A DNA stretch of 64,000 nucleotides from Onchocerca volvulus (Eukaryota; Nematoda; Chromadorea; Rhabditida; Onchocercidae). A model generated the notes under the pieces. It ran no database searches, was not told the DNA's origin, and saw nothing but the letters and a program-made list of their open reading frames with translations. Each line of letters opens with the position of its first letter. Position 1 is the first letter of the stretch. Positions 13,432-29,100 of the stretch are shown one piece after another. Made by a program: the position numbers and the translations under genes. The stretch is from contig HG738137.1 of assembly GCA_000499405.2 (NCBI GenBank), positions 20,236,603-20,300,602 on the forward strand. The letters run 5' to 3'.

Positions 13432-15560
13432 CTTATTAAAATAAATGAAATAAAATAATTTGAGAATATTACACAACTAATTAAAAGCTGATTCTGTCGT
13501 TCCTTAATTTTCTTCGTCTTCCTTATTCAAAATTTCGATTGTTCATTTTGTTAAACTATTCTTATTTGTGATTCTCATCGTGGCATATTTTCTATGAAGA
13601 TCTTTTTTTCACACCTTTCTTCGGAAACTTGTCTTTTCCTTTAATTTTTTATTTAAATATTAGGAAATAATTCAAATATAATGTAAGATAAATTATGATT
13701 CATGTTGAAGTATTTTAGCATTTCCATCTCTCATCAAGCATTGGCACCTACAATATGAAGATTGGCATATTGCACATCAGTAGTCCATTGAAGAATTCAA
13801 AAAAATATTGTTGAATTATTTTGTGTTAACAATATCATATTTTATGATTTTTTCTAATTTATTCAAAAATATTCAATTTATATAGATTAAGCGGCGAAAA
13901 TACCATGCAGTTTATGTTCTAAAGTTGAATTGGAACGATGATTTTTTGGAATTTTTTTCTTATGTGAATATTCCGATCAATCAATCGTGCATTTTACTCT
14001 TTTTTTAAAATTTATAAGATACCTGTGCTATAAATGCCATTCTTGAACATCAAAATGTTAACCTATGTAAATATTGAAAAAATTGTTGTTTTTTACAGTT
14101 TTTTATGGTTGTCTTTTATAGCTGCTCAAACCTTGTGCTCCCTATAATTTCGGTTAGATAGGATATAGTTCTAGAATCCTTACAATTTGATTTGAAAATA
14201 GCTTTCACATTAAACCAAAGCTCCTTAAGCAACTGATTACTTTTTGATTTCTTTCACGTTTATCAGCTGATCACTACAAGCAAAACGATTTGAATTATTG
14301 GGGATCAAAAACATGGGAGTATTAAGGAGTTTCTAACGAATTTAATTATAAATTACTATGGGAAGTACTGCGGATTTCCCTTTCATATTCCCATAAAGAA
14401 CCAATTTTATAATTTTATAGGAAATTTTAAATAATTATGAGGTAATTTTCCATTACTCTACAGGGTTTTAGAATGAAGTCTTAAATCTGCTTTTCTTTTG
14501 AAATTCGAAATGCTTTTTGCTAGGAAGTCAGAAAAACACAAGAGAAGATAATATATTTGAACATAAAGGCGTCTATTCTTACACATATTTCACTGCTCAG
14601 AACAATGGTCATTTTACAACGATACCAAAGTTATTTACTGCATTTGTATCAATAGAAAGAGTGAATGATATTAAGCTTAATCTTATTTTACACAATCTTC
14701 TGCAGCCTAAGAATGTGTTGTAATTTGTTCGGAAGATGCAAATGAATTACACGCTGAAAAGATATATTCTCCGTTTGTCTGTTATCCTTTGAATCGATTA
14801 AACATCTATTCCAAGAAATTAAGTTAGAAGATCATATAAAAATTCGGCCTCCATCTTTTTGCCAGGTCAGCATTAGCTTTTTTCCGAGATGACTGTATAC
14901 GAATTAAGCAGTATGCGAGATCAACTTGAATTTTTAATTAACGAGCAGAGGAAAATGAGAAATTTTTCTAGCCATCATGATTCTCTACTAAGGAGATGTT
15001 AACATGTTACGCAGTAACACAATATTGCGAAAAGTATGATTGACAATCTTCGTAAGTTTTACTTCTAAAGAGTGAAAAAAAGAACCATTTAAAAAACAAT
15101 CATGAAACGAAACTTTTATCCTCTGATCACTATAGTAAATAGTGATAAAATGATTTCATCTGATGCAATGGATTATTGTAAAGTATGAATTATGGTTACT
15201 TATAATAAATACTCTTTATTCATGGACTGAAGATAAAAACCAGAAATCTTTATTGATTTTTTTTTTGCATTATCAATGAACGAAACACATAAAATTTATT
15301 GCAGCAAGAAATATGTTTAACGACCGGAAACAGCACTTAATTCATATACTTAATTATATGCGAATAGTTTGAGAAAATGGCTATTTCGCGAATATTTGGT
15401 AAAAAGACAATGGAAGGAGAAGAAAAACTGATATCTTAGTTGAAAAACTTGTTTGTGTAAGGTGAAGATACGAACACATTCCGACTAGCATGAATGCAAC
15501 ATGTATGCAACTTTATCTTGTCAAGCTTCTCTCTTGTGAATAGTTTTCGATTGTAGTATC

Positions 15561-17534
<1,974 letters not shown>

Positions 17535-20500
17535 TTATTATTTTGAATGAGAATTCTCTTTAAAATTAGTAATAGCTTTCGATATTTAAATGTCAGAAGG
17601 AAATATTTAAAACATTTACAACTGATGCAAGCCAACACTTTCAGGAACTTTTAATTAAAAAACATTGTAATTCTAAAAGAAAGCTAGTATTATTTGTCAG
17701 AGTAAGAAGAGAAGGTTAGCAAATGAATTGACTCGCATTTTATTTTATAGACAGAAAAAAAAACCTTTCAGATAAAAAAAGATCTTATCGAGCAGGTGAA
17801 TCTACATCTTCACATATTTGTCTTTGAATGAAATAGCATTGAAAAAAATGTTAGGACTCCCGAGTAGTCGAGATTTTCGTGCATTCTAATTTTAGATGTC
17901 CGATGCTCACATTAACTTACTCAATTGTTTACACTATGCAAACATTTAAGTAAAAGGAGAAGCAAAAACAGAAGGAATAGCTCAATCAGAACTAAATGGA
18001 CAAGAAAAGCTTGAACTTTATAGATCACAAAGAAGTTTCTGGAAGAAACAATAATTAAGATTACATCAGTTCGGCATCCTCCACAATTCGACTCTGTACC
18101 CCGAATTGTTCAGAATGATAAAATTATGTCATAGGAAGCTGGTGGATGATACAGCATACATTCTCTTGATCTCAATTCGATCAACACCTTATTATAAGCT
18201 AAACTTGAGAATGAGAACAAATTTCCAACTAAATCAGAAGTTGAAAATCGAGACTGGCGAGATTTAAAAATTAAATATGATGGATAAACAAAATCTTCTA
18301 AATTTCAATTCGAAAATAGAAAATGAATTTCTGAAGTTTTTAAAGAATTCTGAAGAGAATGGAAGAGACTGGAGCCAAAAGTATAAACTTCTAGTCAACT
18401 CATTGGTGGACTATTGGAATTGTAATATATATGATTCAACAATTGGGAAATCCAAAAAGGATTGATGGATGAAGGACGGATAGGTGAGAGAAGTGAAAAA
18501 AGAGCGAAGAAGCTCCTGGCCACTTGGAGGTTTTTGACAACTCCTTGGCCACTGAGATATTCATGGCTACTGCGCAATTGGCAGTGCTTCTCAGTTTGAA
18601 TGGAATGGATCAATTTAAGCAACCAAATAATTAAATTAATTTTTATAACAAATCCGAAATCTGTGAACAATCGCCGAATTTTCAGCAATGTTTAAAACAG
18701 TTGCGAAGTAATCTGAATGCTGCACAGATCACAGTCAGCTACTTTTATAAGGCTTACAGATCGCCACTGTTCATGTGTATGTGTGTATGTGGAATGTCGT
18801 TTTGTCTGTGTGCTGTAAATTTATAACCAATGACTCGTCGAAATTCGGAAATTCGTAGAAATGAGAGGATGGAATGAGAAGCTTCAGCACTGCGCAAGTA
18901 ATTTTGGGAACATCATTGGTGGGGTGGCAGTGATCCGAAGAGGAAAGCAATCATATGCTGCGCTGCAATAAAAAGAGCAGCAGAATTAGCAAGAATATCG
19001 AAACAAAGTTTCGGAAATTACGCATAACAGAGGAGGATGGATGTACAGGTGTAAAGGCATCATCATCATTATCTCACACAGCTGCCTGCCCTCTGATACC
19101 TCCTCTTCCCCTCTCGAACTCCCCGATGATAACTTTGATGAGGGATCTTGTCAAAAAATCAACAATATCTGTTCGTTATGAGGAAACACAGCATTCTTAT
19201 ACGTTGTACTGTATCAATAACAACTTACTCCACATTTTTGTTCCTTCCAACAATTCTTAGATCCATGTCGAATTCGTCGGTAAAGATGCCCAACTTTGAC
19301 ACATTTGGCTTATATTCTCTGTAGTTCCTCATTCGTGCCCAGAATATAAGTTAAATGCAAAATTATTGGAAAAAAAGATGGGCAGAATTGTGTAAGGATG
19401 TGAATATCTCCGATGCATACGAACCTCCGTATCGAATAGCTTGTGAATCCTGATGGAGACGTAATATTCACATTAGTTCATCCTCAACATTTCATACATC
19501 TCCACATTTTAGAATTGTATCGATCCGATTGATTTTCAGATACTGATGTCATCTTGAATATTCCATGTTTAAATTGCCAGCAGTGATTAAAAAAATATTT
19601 TGAATCCTACAGGTCGAAATATATCTCAATAGCTGTCGTTTCAAAACAGTTTGTTCATGATGATAACAATTGCGTCTTTGTATTTAGCTCAAATTTAATT
19701 CCCACAAGAAATAAAAACTTTTCCCATTCCGGATACTTAGTACTTCCACGAGATTTTGAAAAGAATATATGCGTAGTTCATGTTTGCCTTTAGATGGTTT
19801 TATCTTTTCATTCACTTGAGTTTTACAATAAATTTTTGAAATTTAGAAAAGCAAAGTAAGAAATATGAAATAAATAGACTGAAAAGAAATAAATTAGTGA
19901 AAATTTTTTGTAGGACTGTTTATGGCATAGATTTGGGTACGTATGCAATTTTTTATTTTGACATAATATATTTTTTATATACGTTTAACTATATTGCTTT
20001 TATTTCTTAGATGAATTTGAACGTGCATGTAGTAAAACTAATAGAATGTATGGTTTATATGATATTTTATATGATTAAATATTTCTCGGATCTTTTCCTT
20101 CTTAAATGATACTGAATACAATGATAAGCAATTCAAGAATCAATGAACTTATTATTAATTTCTAACACAAAGTTTCTTTTTTTTTTCTCAAAGCTCATGT
20201 ATTCATGTATTATTTAATAACACGACAGCTTAACAGTCCTAATAATCTGATCAACTGATAGAATTGATGAATGAGCAAATGCAATCATTTGTAATGTAAT
20301 TATTATTATTGCATAAAAGTTCTCCATATTTTTTATCATAGCAGCTGATAACCATTTTGATTGTGGGAAAGAATGAAGAAAATTTCGCTCAATTTTGTGG
20401 AATGAATCTCTATTCTTTCTTTTACTTATGTGTGGAATGAAATGAAGAAATGATGAATTGGTTGGAGTGAAGTGAAGTGAAGTTGCTTTACTATTCATAT

Positions 20501-22274
20501 CATCACAGATCTCAGATAAATGATATTTAGGAGTGGAAGGAGACATTGGAGAATTGAAACTGCTCGAGTTGCTGCTGCAATCGTGAAAGCAGACAGGAAA
20601 CGTATTTTTGTTGTAAAAGTTAAGAACAACAATGAAAGCAGAAGAGCTCGATCTCATCTTCATACATCATCAATCTTCGAGATAGAATGACACAAGTAAA
20701 CAGAGAGATAACATAAGCATCTGAACAACCAGTTACCATTAAAATTTTTCGAAAAAAATTCGCCATGTGTCTATCGCTCTCTCCGCTCTTCCATCATATC
20801 GCCCGCCTGCTCTCATTTCAATTCTTGGAATTGGAACTGGCCAGAATATCGTGGCGATGAACACTTCTTCAACACTTCTTGCTAATCAACCAGACAATTG
20901 GTTTATAGTTTAAAAGACATACACACGACAATGGCATAGCTAAAAACATTAAAGCACAGACAGAGGAGACAGACGTACATATTCACAAACGTCTAATACT
21001 TAAATTTGTGAAACAAAATAAATATCTTCTGTTGAATAAATTTCAAAATTCTTGAATAATAGCCTCACAATGATTTCTATTGTTTTAAAAAAGCATAATT
21101 CCAAAACTGAAATATCTCAATGAAAATAATCCTCGATAAAGTCAAATAAAAATAAAGTAGCCTCGCCAATAGTTCCATCGATAAACACCTCTGAGATGAC
21201 CCTAAATGCCCATTACTGTATAATATAATTGACTGACGGCACTTATATTCATACATAATATATCAACACAATACAGTACCACCAATTTTCGAAAGTCATG
21301 TTCAAGCGCCCGATTTTCAAATGCAACACCGAATACCATCGTAGATGGGAGAAATCTTAGGCCTTGAATCTCCCCAATAATTTTAAACATTTACCAATAC
21401 GGTCTGTCTGGTTTTAAAGTGTATTTGCTTCACAAATAGCCTTAATTTCATGCAAATAATTCGAATTTAAAAATCCTTTATCACATTATTAATGTAAGCA
21501 CAAACACAAGATATGAAAATTTTTATGCCATTTCTCATTGATATAATGCATAGCAAAAATGACAATAGTAATTGTAACTTATGCAAAATTTAAATATTAC
21601 TTGAATAATTCTACAGCAGAATCAATTGCTTCAATATCTGAGATGAAATAATCTTAATATTATTGCAAAATTTGGGAAAATATGCTATAAAAACACCAAG
21701 AAATATTTTGAGCAAATCGATTTATAGTGAACGAATAAAGAATGGTTTGCATGCTGCTTGTACCAAAAATATATTCCTTATCACTTGCTGATTACTTATG
21801 TGAATCGAATTTATTCCTGTTGCAAACACATCATTTTCACTATACCGACTCAATAAATACGTAGCATGAGCAACAAATTTTTCAATCGGCTAATCATACA
21901 AAACGTAAGGTGTCATCTAAACTTAAACAAAAGAAATAAGCAATAATTTAGGAATATTGGTTTCTGACAAAGATCACTTTGAAATATCCTGGACTTTCTC
22001 AATAAAAATGTTTTCAACCTGACTAATTTGATCTTCTTGAAAACAGAGAAAGGGCAAAAGAGAAGCCGAGATGTATGAAAAACTCGGTTGATGAGCATGA
22101 TTAAAAACCTGCACAAAAATGCATAGCGAGATGGAAATATATAGAAAAAAAAAAAAAACGACAAAGCAAACAAAGTGAATCAATGGTATTCGTTTTTATT
22201 CCATTCGCATGTTCAATAATATATTTTCTAAGATTCCCTTTATTTCCACCATTTCAATTTTTAATATTCTTCAA

Positions 22275-22324
22275 AAAAAAAAAAAAAAAAAAAAAAAAGG
22301 GGAAAAAAAAAAAAAAAAAAAAAA
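22275..22324. repeat. poly-A tract interrupted by GGGG
   Basis: About 24 A, then GGGG, then about 23 A. It is the longest homopolymer run in the window together with 48481-48510. Such tracts are unstable and their length is unreliable in an assembly. Confidence 0.85.
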
Positions 22325-23135
22325 ATGCGGAAATAAAAAGAGCTAATCATATGAAATTGGGGGTTTTCATAATAAAACTAGCGGCAAAACCTATATGCAA
22401 GAAATTGTTGTACTTACAGATATACGATGAACTCTATTAATAATCTTACCACTCTCACTCTGAAAATGTTAGTCATTGTGAATCTTTTATTATTGTAGAC
22501 AGAAAAAAAACCAGGACAGTCACGGACATAGCTCCAATCATGGAGGACGAAATTAATGTGATATGAGCTAATCTCAATATATTTCATTCTTAACAACAAT
22601 TCAATATCCCAGTCCATTTATCCATCCGCTGTGTCTGTCCTTCAGTAGGAGAATTCATCAGAATTTCACACAAATATGCAAGTTAATCAAATTCATGAAA
22701 GCAAAATAAATCTATATAAATGTAACACGATGCAAACACTTAGAAACTAAATCATGCATATAAACTATTGAAGAAACAACGAATAAAGAAAAAGAATCTG
22801 TCAGAAGAAATAGTGATTCACAAATCGAAACTCTAAAGAATTAATAAATCGTACCAATAATGTTTTCGTATGACAGATTAAAGCAGGCCTTACCTAGTAT
22901 CTACTTTTTATTAACCTAAAAAATGTAAAGACTGAACCTACGTATAGTTGAACAATTAGAAATTAAACTTTTGTATATCTGATACAAACTACTTTTTTGA
23001 AAGTATAGGCCACATGAAAAAAGAAAAACTAAGTGATTTGTAATATAATTACAGTGGCTTAGTTGCTGAAAAATATGTTATAAACATTTGATTAGCAAAT
23101 ACTGATTCAAGCACTAAATTCTGTGTAATCAATTA

Positions 23136-23141
23136 TTTATT
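23136..23141 (-). terminator. AATAAA polyadenylation signal of the beta-catenin gene
   Basis: AATAAA on the - strand 30 bases after the TAG stop at 23171-23173, a normal position for a compact nematode 3' UTR. In AT-rich sequence this hexamer also occurs by chance. Confidence 0.45.
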
Positions 23142-23170
23142 TACAACTGTTTATGGCACTCGGAGATATG

Positions 23171-26100
23171 CTACATGTGGAAATCTCCGAAATTGCTGTT
23201 ATTCGTTGGATCGTTCCAAGAAGCATCTGGACTGCCCATATGAACACTTTCCATTGGTTGATCGGTAGTGTTAATATTCGGAGGTCCAGGACAACAATAA
23301 GCATTTAATGATACTCCATCGTGCTCTCGAGCTGAAACCACAAATAAAACAGAGAAATAATGCAGCAGCAAAGAGACAACAAATCACACAAAAACTATTT
23401 CTGTACTTTGAAAAGATGATTAAAGTGAAATTAACAAGAATACGTATTTTGTAATATTATATATTTCAGCGGGAAAACTGATTTTTAAGATTTTAGACTG
23501 GCTGTCAAATACATTTTTGTTTTAAAAAATCATTTCATGAAAAAGACCAGCGGGATATGCCGATCGCAAGTGATGTCTTTGTTGAGGTAAATCGAACTGC
23601 TGCGTGAACATTGTTGCGAATGGATCGTCACTTATAGAGAGTCCAGAAAGATCCTGAGAAACATTACTGGGATGTTTAATTGATAAATGAAATATATTTA
23701 AATCTAAAAACTGGTTAGTTTAACAAAACGAGACAGCTAACTTACATTCCGTGAAGATAACTTGTAATTAAGTTTAAAAATTCCAATCTCGAGAAAATTA
23801 TCTTTGCAATTTCTGTAGAAAATTTTCATGAAAGAAAACCTCAGGCCAAACTTCTCCTGAAGAATATTCCATGTTATTGGACGTGTTGAAGGTATTCTGC
23901 GATGGACCTTCACGACCATACATAACAGGACCTGCTTGATTATCAGAAGGTATCTGTTGCTGATGCGGTGACAAAGCCTAAATTAAATTCTAAATCAATA
24001 TATCACTTTTGACAAACATCAAGTCAAATTTTACAAATGACCAAATTTTTTTCAAAGACTGAATGGTTTTTAAAAATGTTCGAAACAATAATCAACAATC
24101 AACATCAGGATTAATGAGTAGTTTGTAGAAACGAAAAAAACGTAATTTTTTATTAGAGAAGAAAAGATAATCAAACGAAATTTTTAAAAGGAAAAAGGCA
24201 TCACTAGAACAATTATTGTGTAAAATTGAAAATTTCCCTTTATATTTCATCTAAAAATTTGAAAGTCTTGACCTGCGATTGCATATGAGCATTAGGACCC
24301 TCTAAATTCGGATATGAACTTAAAGGTGCAGATGTTGATAACGGAGTTTGTTGTGGTGGTAAAGAAGAATAATGGAGTGATACTGATGCAGATGGTGATA
24401 CGGTATTATAGGAATTATTGGTCCCATAGGTTTGCTGAGGATATTGAATTTGTTGCTGAGAATATCCATTGTAAGGTACATTTGGCTGCCCAACGGACTG
24501 CGCCGAATGCAACAATAATCGGTGGGATGAAGATGGTAAAGGGAAATTTTGATAAAGAACTGATGAATTTCCGCCTTGCATACTGCGTTCATAAGCCTGC
24601 TTGGCATATGTTGCTGCAATAATTTGAAAACAGCATATTTTTTTTTTCGCTTATCATATATATATATATATATATAATTTATTTCGCACTCTGTTATTAT
24701 CAATTATTTATAATATTCAAAGTAGCCTAACATTCTTATAACTATGTTCTTAAGCGCAATATTAAGACTAACTAAAAAAGCATGCACTCTGACGACCACA
24801 GAATCTTTATGTTTCAAAAGTTATTGGGTATAGCTTTTACGTTTATATTTTTGCATAAAGGCCAAATGTTCAACATTAGCGGTCATTAGAATCATTTCGG
24901 ATTCAACTGTATTCTTGAACTTATTTTTAAGTAATGTAAATTAACCAAATGGTTGATTTCGACTTTGTGAATAGTGATGCAAAGCTGCCATCAAGCCACC
25001 ATCTGCAGCATATAATGCAGCTAACTGAAACGTACCTTGATGAATTTTTATGTTGTTCATAAAATATCTTAATAAATTTTAAGCTAGAAGAATGTTAGAT
25101 TAGTTTATTCAGCAGAAAAAAAACTTTTTTCCGTAGAAAAATTGACTTTCCTTTACCAAATGATCAATAAATAACAAATAGTAGAGCAATGAATACAATG
25201 TTGCAAATATACTGTTTTTTCAGTAAAGTAAATAAGCTAACACTAACTTCTGGATGCGAAGAAAGTTCATATATAAGACCGAGTGCACTTCTATCCAAAT
25301 TCTCATCCTTTACATAACTCTGATATAAGCAAAAGACTGGTAGCAAAGCTGCACAATCACCATCTCGATCGCGAAACATTAGAAAATCAGCTCTTCTAAC
25401 ATAAAATGATATCTGCAAGTTTAGATTTCCATTTCGCGAATGGATATGAATTTGAAAAAACAGCACTGTTCGGATTAGCTAAAATTCCAGAGACAAACTT
25501 GATTCAGAAGAAAAGAATCGCGGCACAGAAGTTGGAGAGTGGATAATGATAACTGGATGAGATCTGCAACGCGTACTTCTTCGACCATTTTTGTCTGTAA
25601 ATAATAAGTTATGGCATTTCAAAAGCAGGAAGACAATTATGGTAGAATCTCTTTCTATTCGCTTTTTTCCATCTATTTATATTCTTTACTTCTGAATATG
25701 TAAAATATTTTCTATAAGTAAGTGAATGACCTTATTTGTTCACTTGTTAGAAATAACTCAAAGATATGCAACTGATTCCCTTCATTGTAATATTTTTGGA
25801 AAATCAGAATAATCTTCAATCGAATTCTACTGGGAATTGCAAATATTTCTGGTTAAACATTTTACCGACGGTAGTTGGTCGCATGCGACCTTTAGAATCA
25901 ATATGATACGCTCCACGAAATTTGTCTCGCAATCAGATGTTTGTTTCAAACGAATTTCACGGAACAGTGGAAGGTTAGTATCTTGCAAAGCTGCTTTATT
26001 CAATATCTGAAATTTGAATTTGATATTTTAGTGCAAGCTATCTAATTTCACCAACAAAAAAAGAAATGAAAAAATGTGAATAGGTCCCAGCATTTTTCGA

Positions 26101-29100
26101 AAATATTTGAGTCCAATTAATGAAATTAGAGATCATCCACAAGCTATGGTTTATTTATGTTTAAATAATATATGACTATGGATGCAATGAATTTAAAAAG
26201 CAGTTCCTGTGAAAGCAAATTTCAAGTATTCACCTGGAGCGTCTGCTTCAATATGGAAGGCCTCATTTCGGTAAGTTTTCGGAGCAAAAAATCAGCAGCA
26301 TATTGTTGCTGAAGAACAGCTTTTTGTGCTTCAACTTGATGAGTATGTCCGACACACAGATGACGTAACGTTGCTAAGGCACGTTCCTGAAAGAAAAAAA
26401 AATGGATTTCAAATTATTCTAAAATAGAATGAGTAGTGTGCCCCAAACAATATTTGACGATCATTATGCTTTTACAACCAGTTCTTTTTGTTAAAGTATT
26501 TTGATGCATTACAGTTTTACATATTTTTAAATTTCTTTACATTATGTTACATGCCTGAATCTTTCTACATTGACATACTTCCTTAAATTTAGTTTTCTTT
26601 TCCAAACCAATTTAATTTGAAAAACTTTTCCAACCAGCCTAATTTTTTAAATAATGATCATAATGTCGGAAAAACTAGAAAACTCAAGAAGATAAAAGTC
26701 CTCGAAAAAGTACGTTCGACCTAAAAATAAATTGCTAGTCTAAAAAATTCATCGAGAGCTACCTGTATATCTTCCACTCTTTGCTGTTGATTTGGAGTGC
26801 TTGCTGGTATACTGTACGAACTAATCAAAACACGATACAAAGTTGGTATTGCTCCTCGACTGAACAAAAATTCCTTGTTCATCTGATTATTGGCCAATAA
26901 ATTTGACAAAATTCCGGTACAATACAAAATAACAATTGGATCCATCGCACCTAAAGTAAATTTTATAAATGAATTAATTATATCAATCAAAAAAGTGTGG
27001 TTTTGCTTTCTTGGTGAAAAACGAATCTTAAGATGCACCATAATCAATTACCAAAACTATCTAACAATAATTGTCGGAAAAAGTTGATTAGTGATGACAT
27101 GACAAGAAATTAACATGGAATTGCTGCAACAAACCATTAAATTAAATATTTCCCGTAAAAGCTTTGAAAATACTAATTCTTTAAACTTGGTATCAATTAT
27201 TCGTACAATAAAATCAACATTTAAAAAGCAAAATCAAAACTAAAAGTACCCAAAAGCTGCAGAAGCTTATTAAGAAGAGATGAAACATCCATATCTTTGG
27301 TGGGTACATCAGACATATTCCTGATACATTCCAAAGTTGAAATAATTAACCGCTGACTGGCATGTTCGAGCTGTTTATGCAAGACATCATAGCCACCACA
27401 TTTCACTATAGCTTGAGGATCCTAAAAATGGCAAGATTTTGAGCAAAGAATTTTGAACATTCACTAGATCTATTATCTCCCGGAAGGAAGCACTGAATTT
27501 TCAAATCTAAGAAATCTTCAACATTAAAGATTGTAATCCGGCAGAGAAGTTATAAAAATTTACCGCATTAGAAAAAATTTTCAAAAGCTGGGTAGTCCTC
27601 CACAGCAAACCTTCATAGCGCAACATACGTAATATATGAAGCAGTTTGGATGGGCCATTTAACTGCAGAAACAATGCCTGAAATTTTGAAAAGAGGGAAA
27701 ACTGCGGATTCTAAATATTCCAAGCAATGTAATTTCGGGAATCTTTCCAGTCTTTCCACTACGATTAGGTACAAAATATGTCCCCAAAAAAATTCTCTAA
27801 TTATATCTTTGATTAAATGTCGCAATGAAGATCAACCCTTATTTAATTAAAAAAAAATAATTTGATACTTTTATGATTTTACTTATTTTGATCTGCATGG
27901 TACTTCCTCGGAAAAATTCCGCAAAATTTTTTGAATACAATTTTTTCGGAGATTTCAAATGATAAATTTAAAAAAAGAAAAACAAGTTATAAAAGTAAGA
28001 CTTTGACAACAGCAGAACTGTTTATTACATCAAATACGACTAACCCTCTGCGACTGACTTTTATCACAAAGCAATCGCACACATTCAACAATTACTGAAA
28101 GAAGTTTTTCATTGCTTTCACGATCGAGAAATTGAGTTAAAGCCTGAAGAGCACCATTGGCTCGAGCCACTTCAATATTATGACCATTAACAGATTTTAC
28201 AGCAATAATTGTATGAAACGTTAAGATTGCGTAACGTAAGGCTGAACCACCGCTGAAACATACTGCGAAAATTTCCTCAGTTTACAATACGAATTACATA
28301 GATTAATCATCAAACATCCAAAGCTTAAAAAATAATCAAAACATTGGAAGAAAAAATTTGTTAAAGTAATGTTGTTTACATTCTTCCTAGAATTCGAAAA
28401 CATAACTAGATTGATGAAGCAGGAGACTAACGTAAATTTAATATGTTGGATAATATCGACTAATAATGATCCCTTTGTTTGATCATTTATTTTTAAAATA
28501 CTTTCAAGACCATCACGACGTTCAGAAATATGAAATAGAGCACCAAGAGTTGGTTTAATGATAGCCTAGAAATAAAAGAATTTCAAACAGGAATATGAAA
28601 TAATATTGTTTCCTATTCTGTTTGATGTCTGATACTTTAAATCTTCTTGCAAAAAATCACTTCTGAAATCTCGCTGGAAAGGCGATTAATTTCCGAAATC
28701 CAAATAGAGAATTTTGATTTAAAAATCAGATCATTACTTACTGGTTTATTTGACTTTGTTCTTAGCAAATCTTTCAGAGCAGTTATAACTTCAACTGCTC
28801 GTAAATAAGGTTCTGCATATAGCGGTTCTTCGGAATCAATCTTAGCAATAGTTTGTATTGTTGTTGCTGCACGTTGCACTACTACCTAGAACATAGTCTT
28901 TCAAATATTAACACCTTGGAAATCACTTCAAAAACGAAACTTGCATCAAGTTTTTCTCTACCAAATCCCAAATCCACCAATTTTTATTTTTAAATTTTAT
29001 TTGCACTTGATCAGTTAACTTTATCCGTGAATGTGCATCATCGGATATAATTAAAATTTGGGATCCAGCGGATAACGAACTAATAGCTGCCCATGTCCAA

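Noticed and set aside
18955..19260. 101-codon open frame near the actin B upstream region
   Set aside because: Composition is unremarkable, with no splice sites in phase or recognisable similarity.
20214..20663. 149-codon Ser-rich open frame on the - strand
   Set aside because: No recognisable motif, no splice partners and biased composition. A frame of this length can occur by chance, though a lineage-specific gene cannot be excluded.
22700..22750. Sixth member of the dispersed repeat
   Set aside because: Only the first 15-20 bases resemble the left end. Neither the core nor a right end follows.
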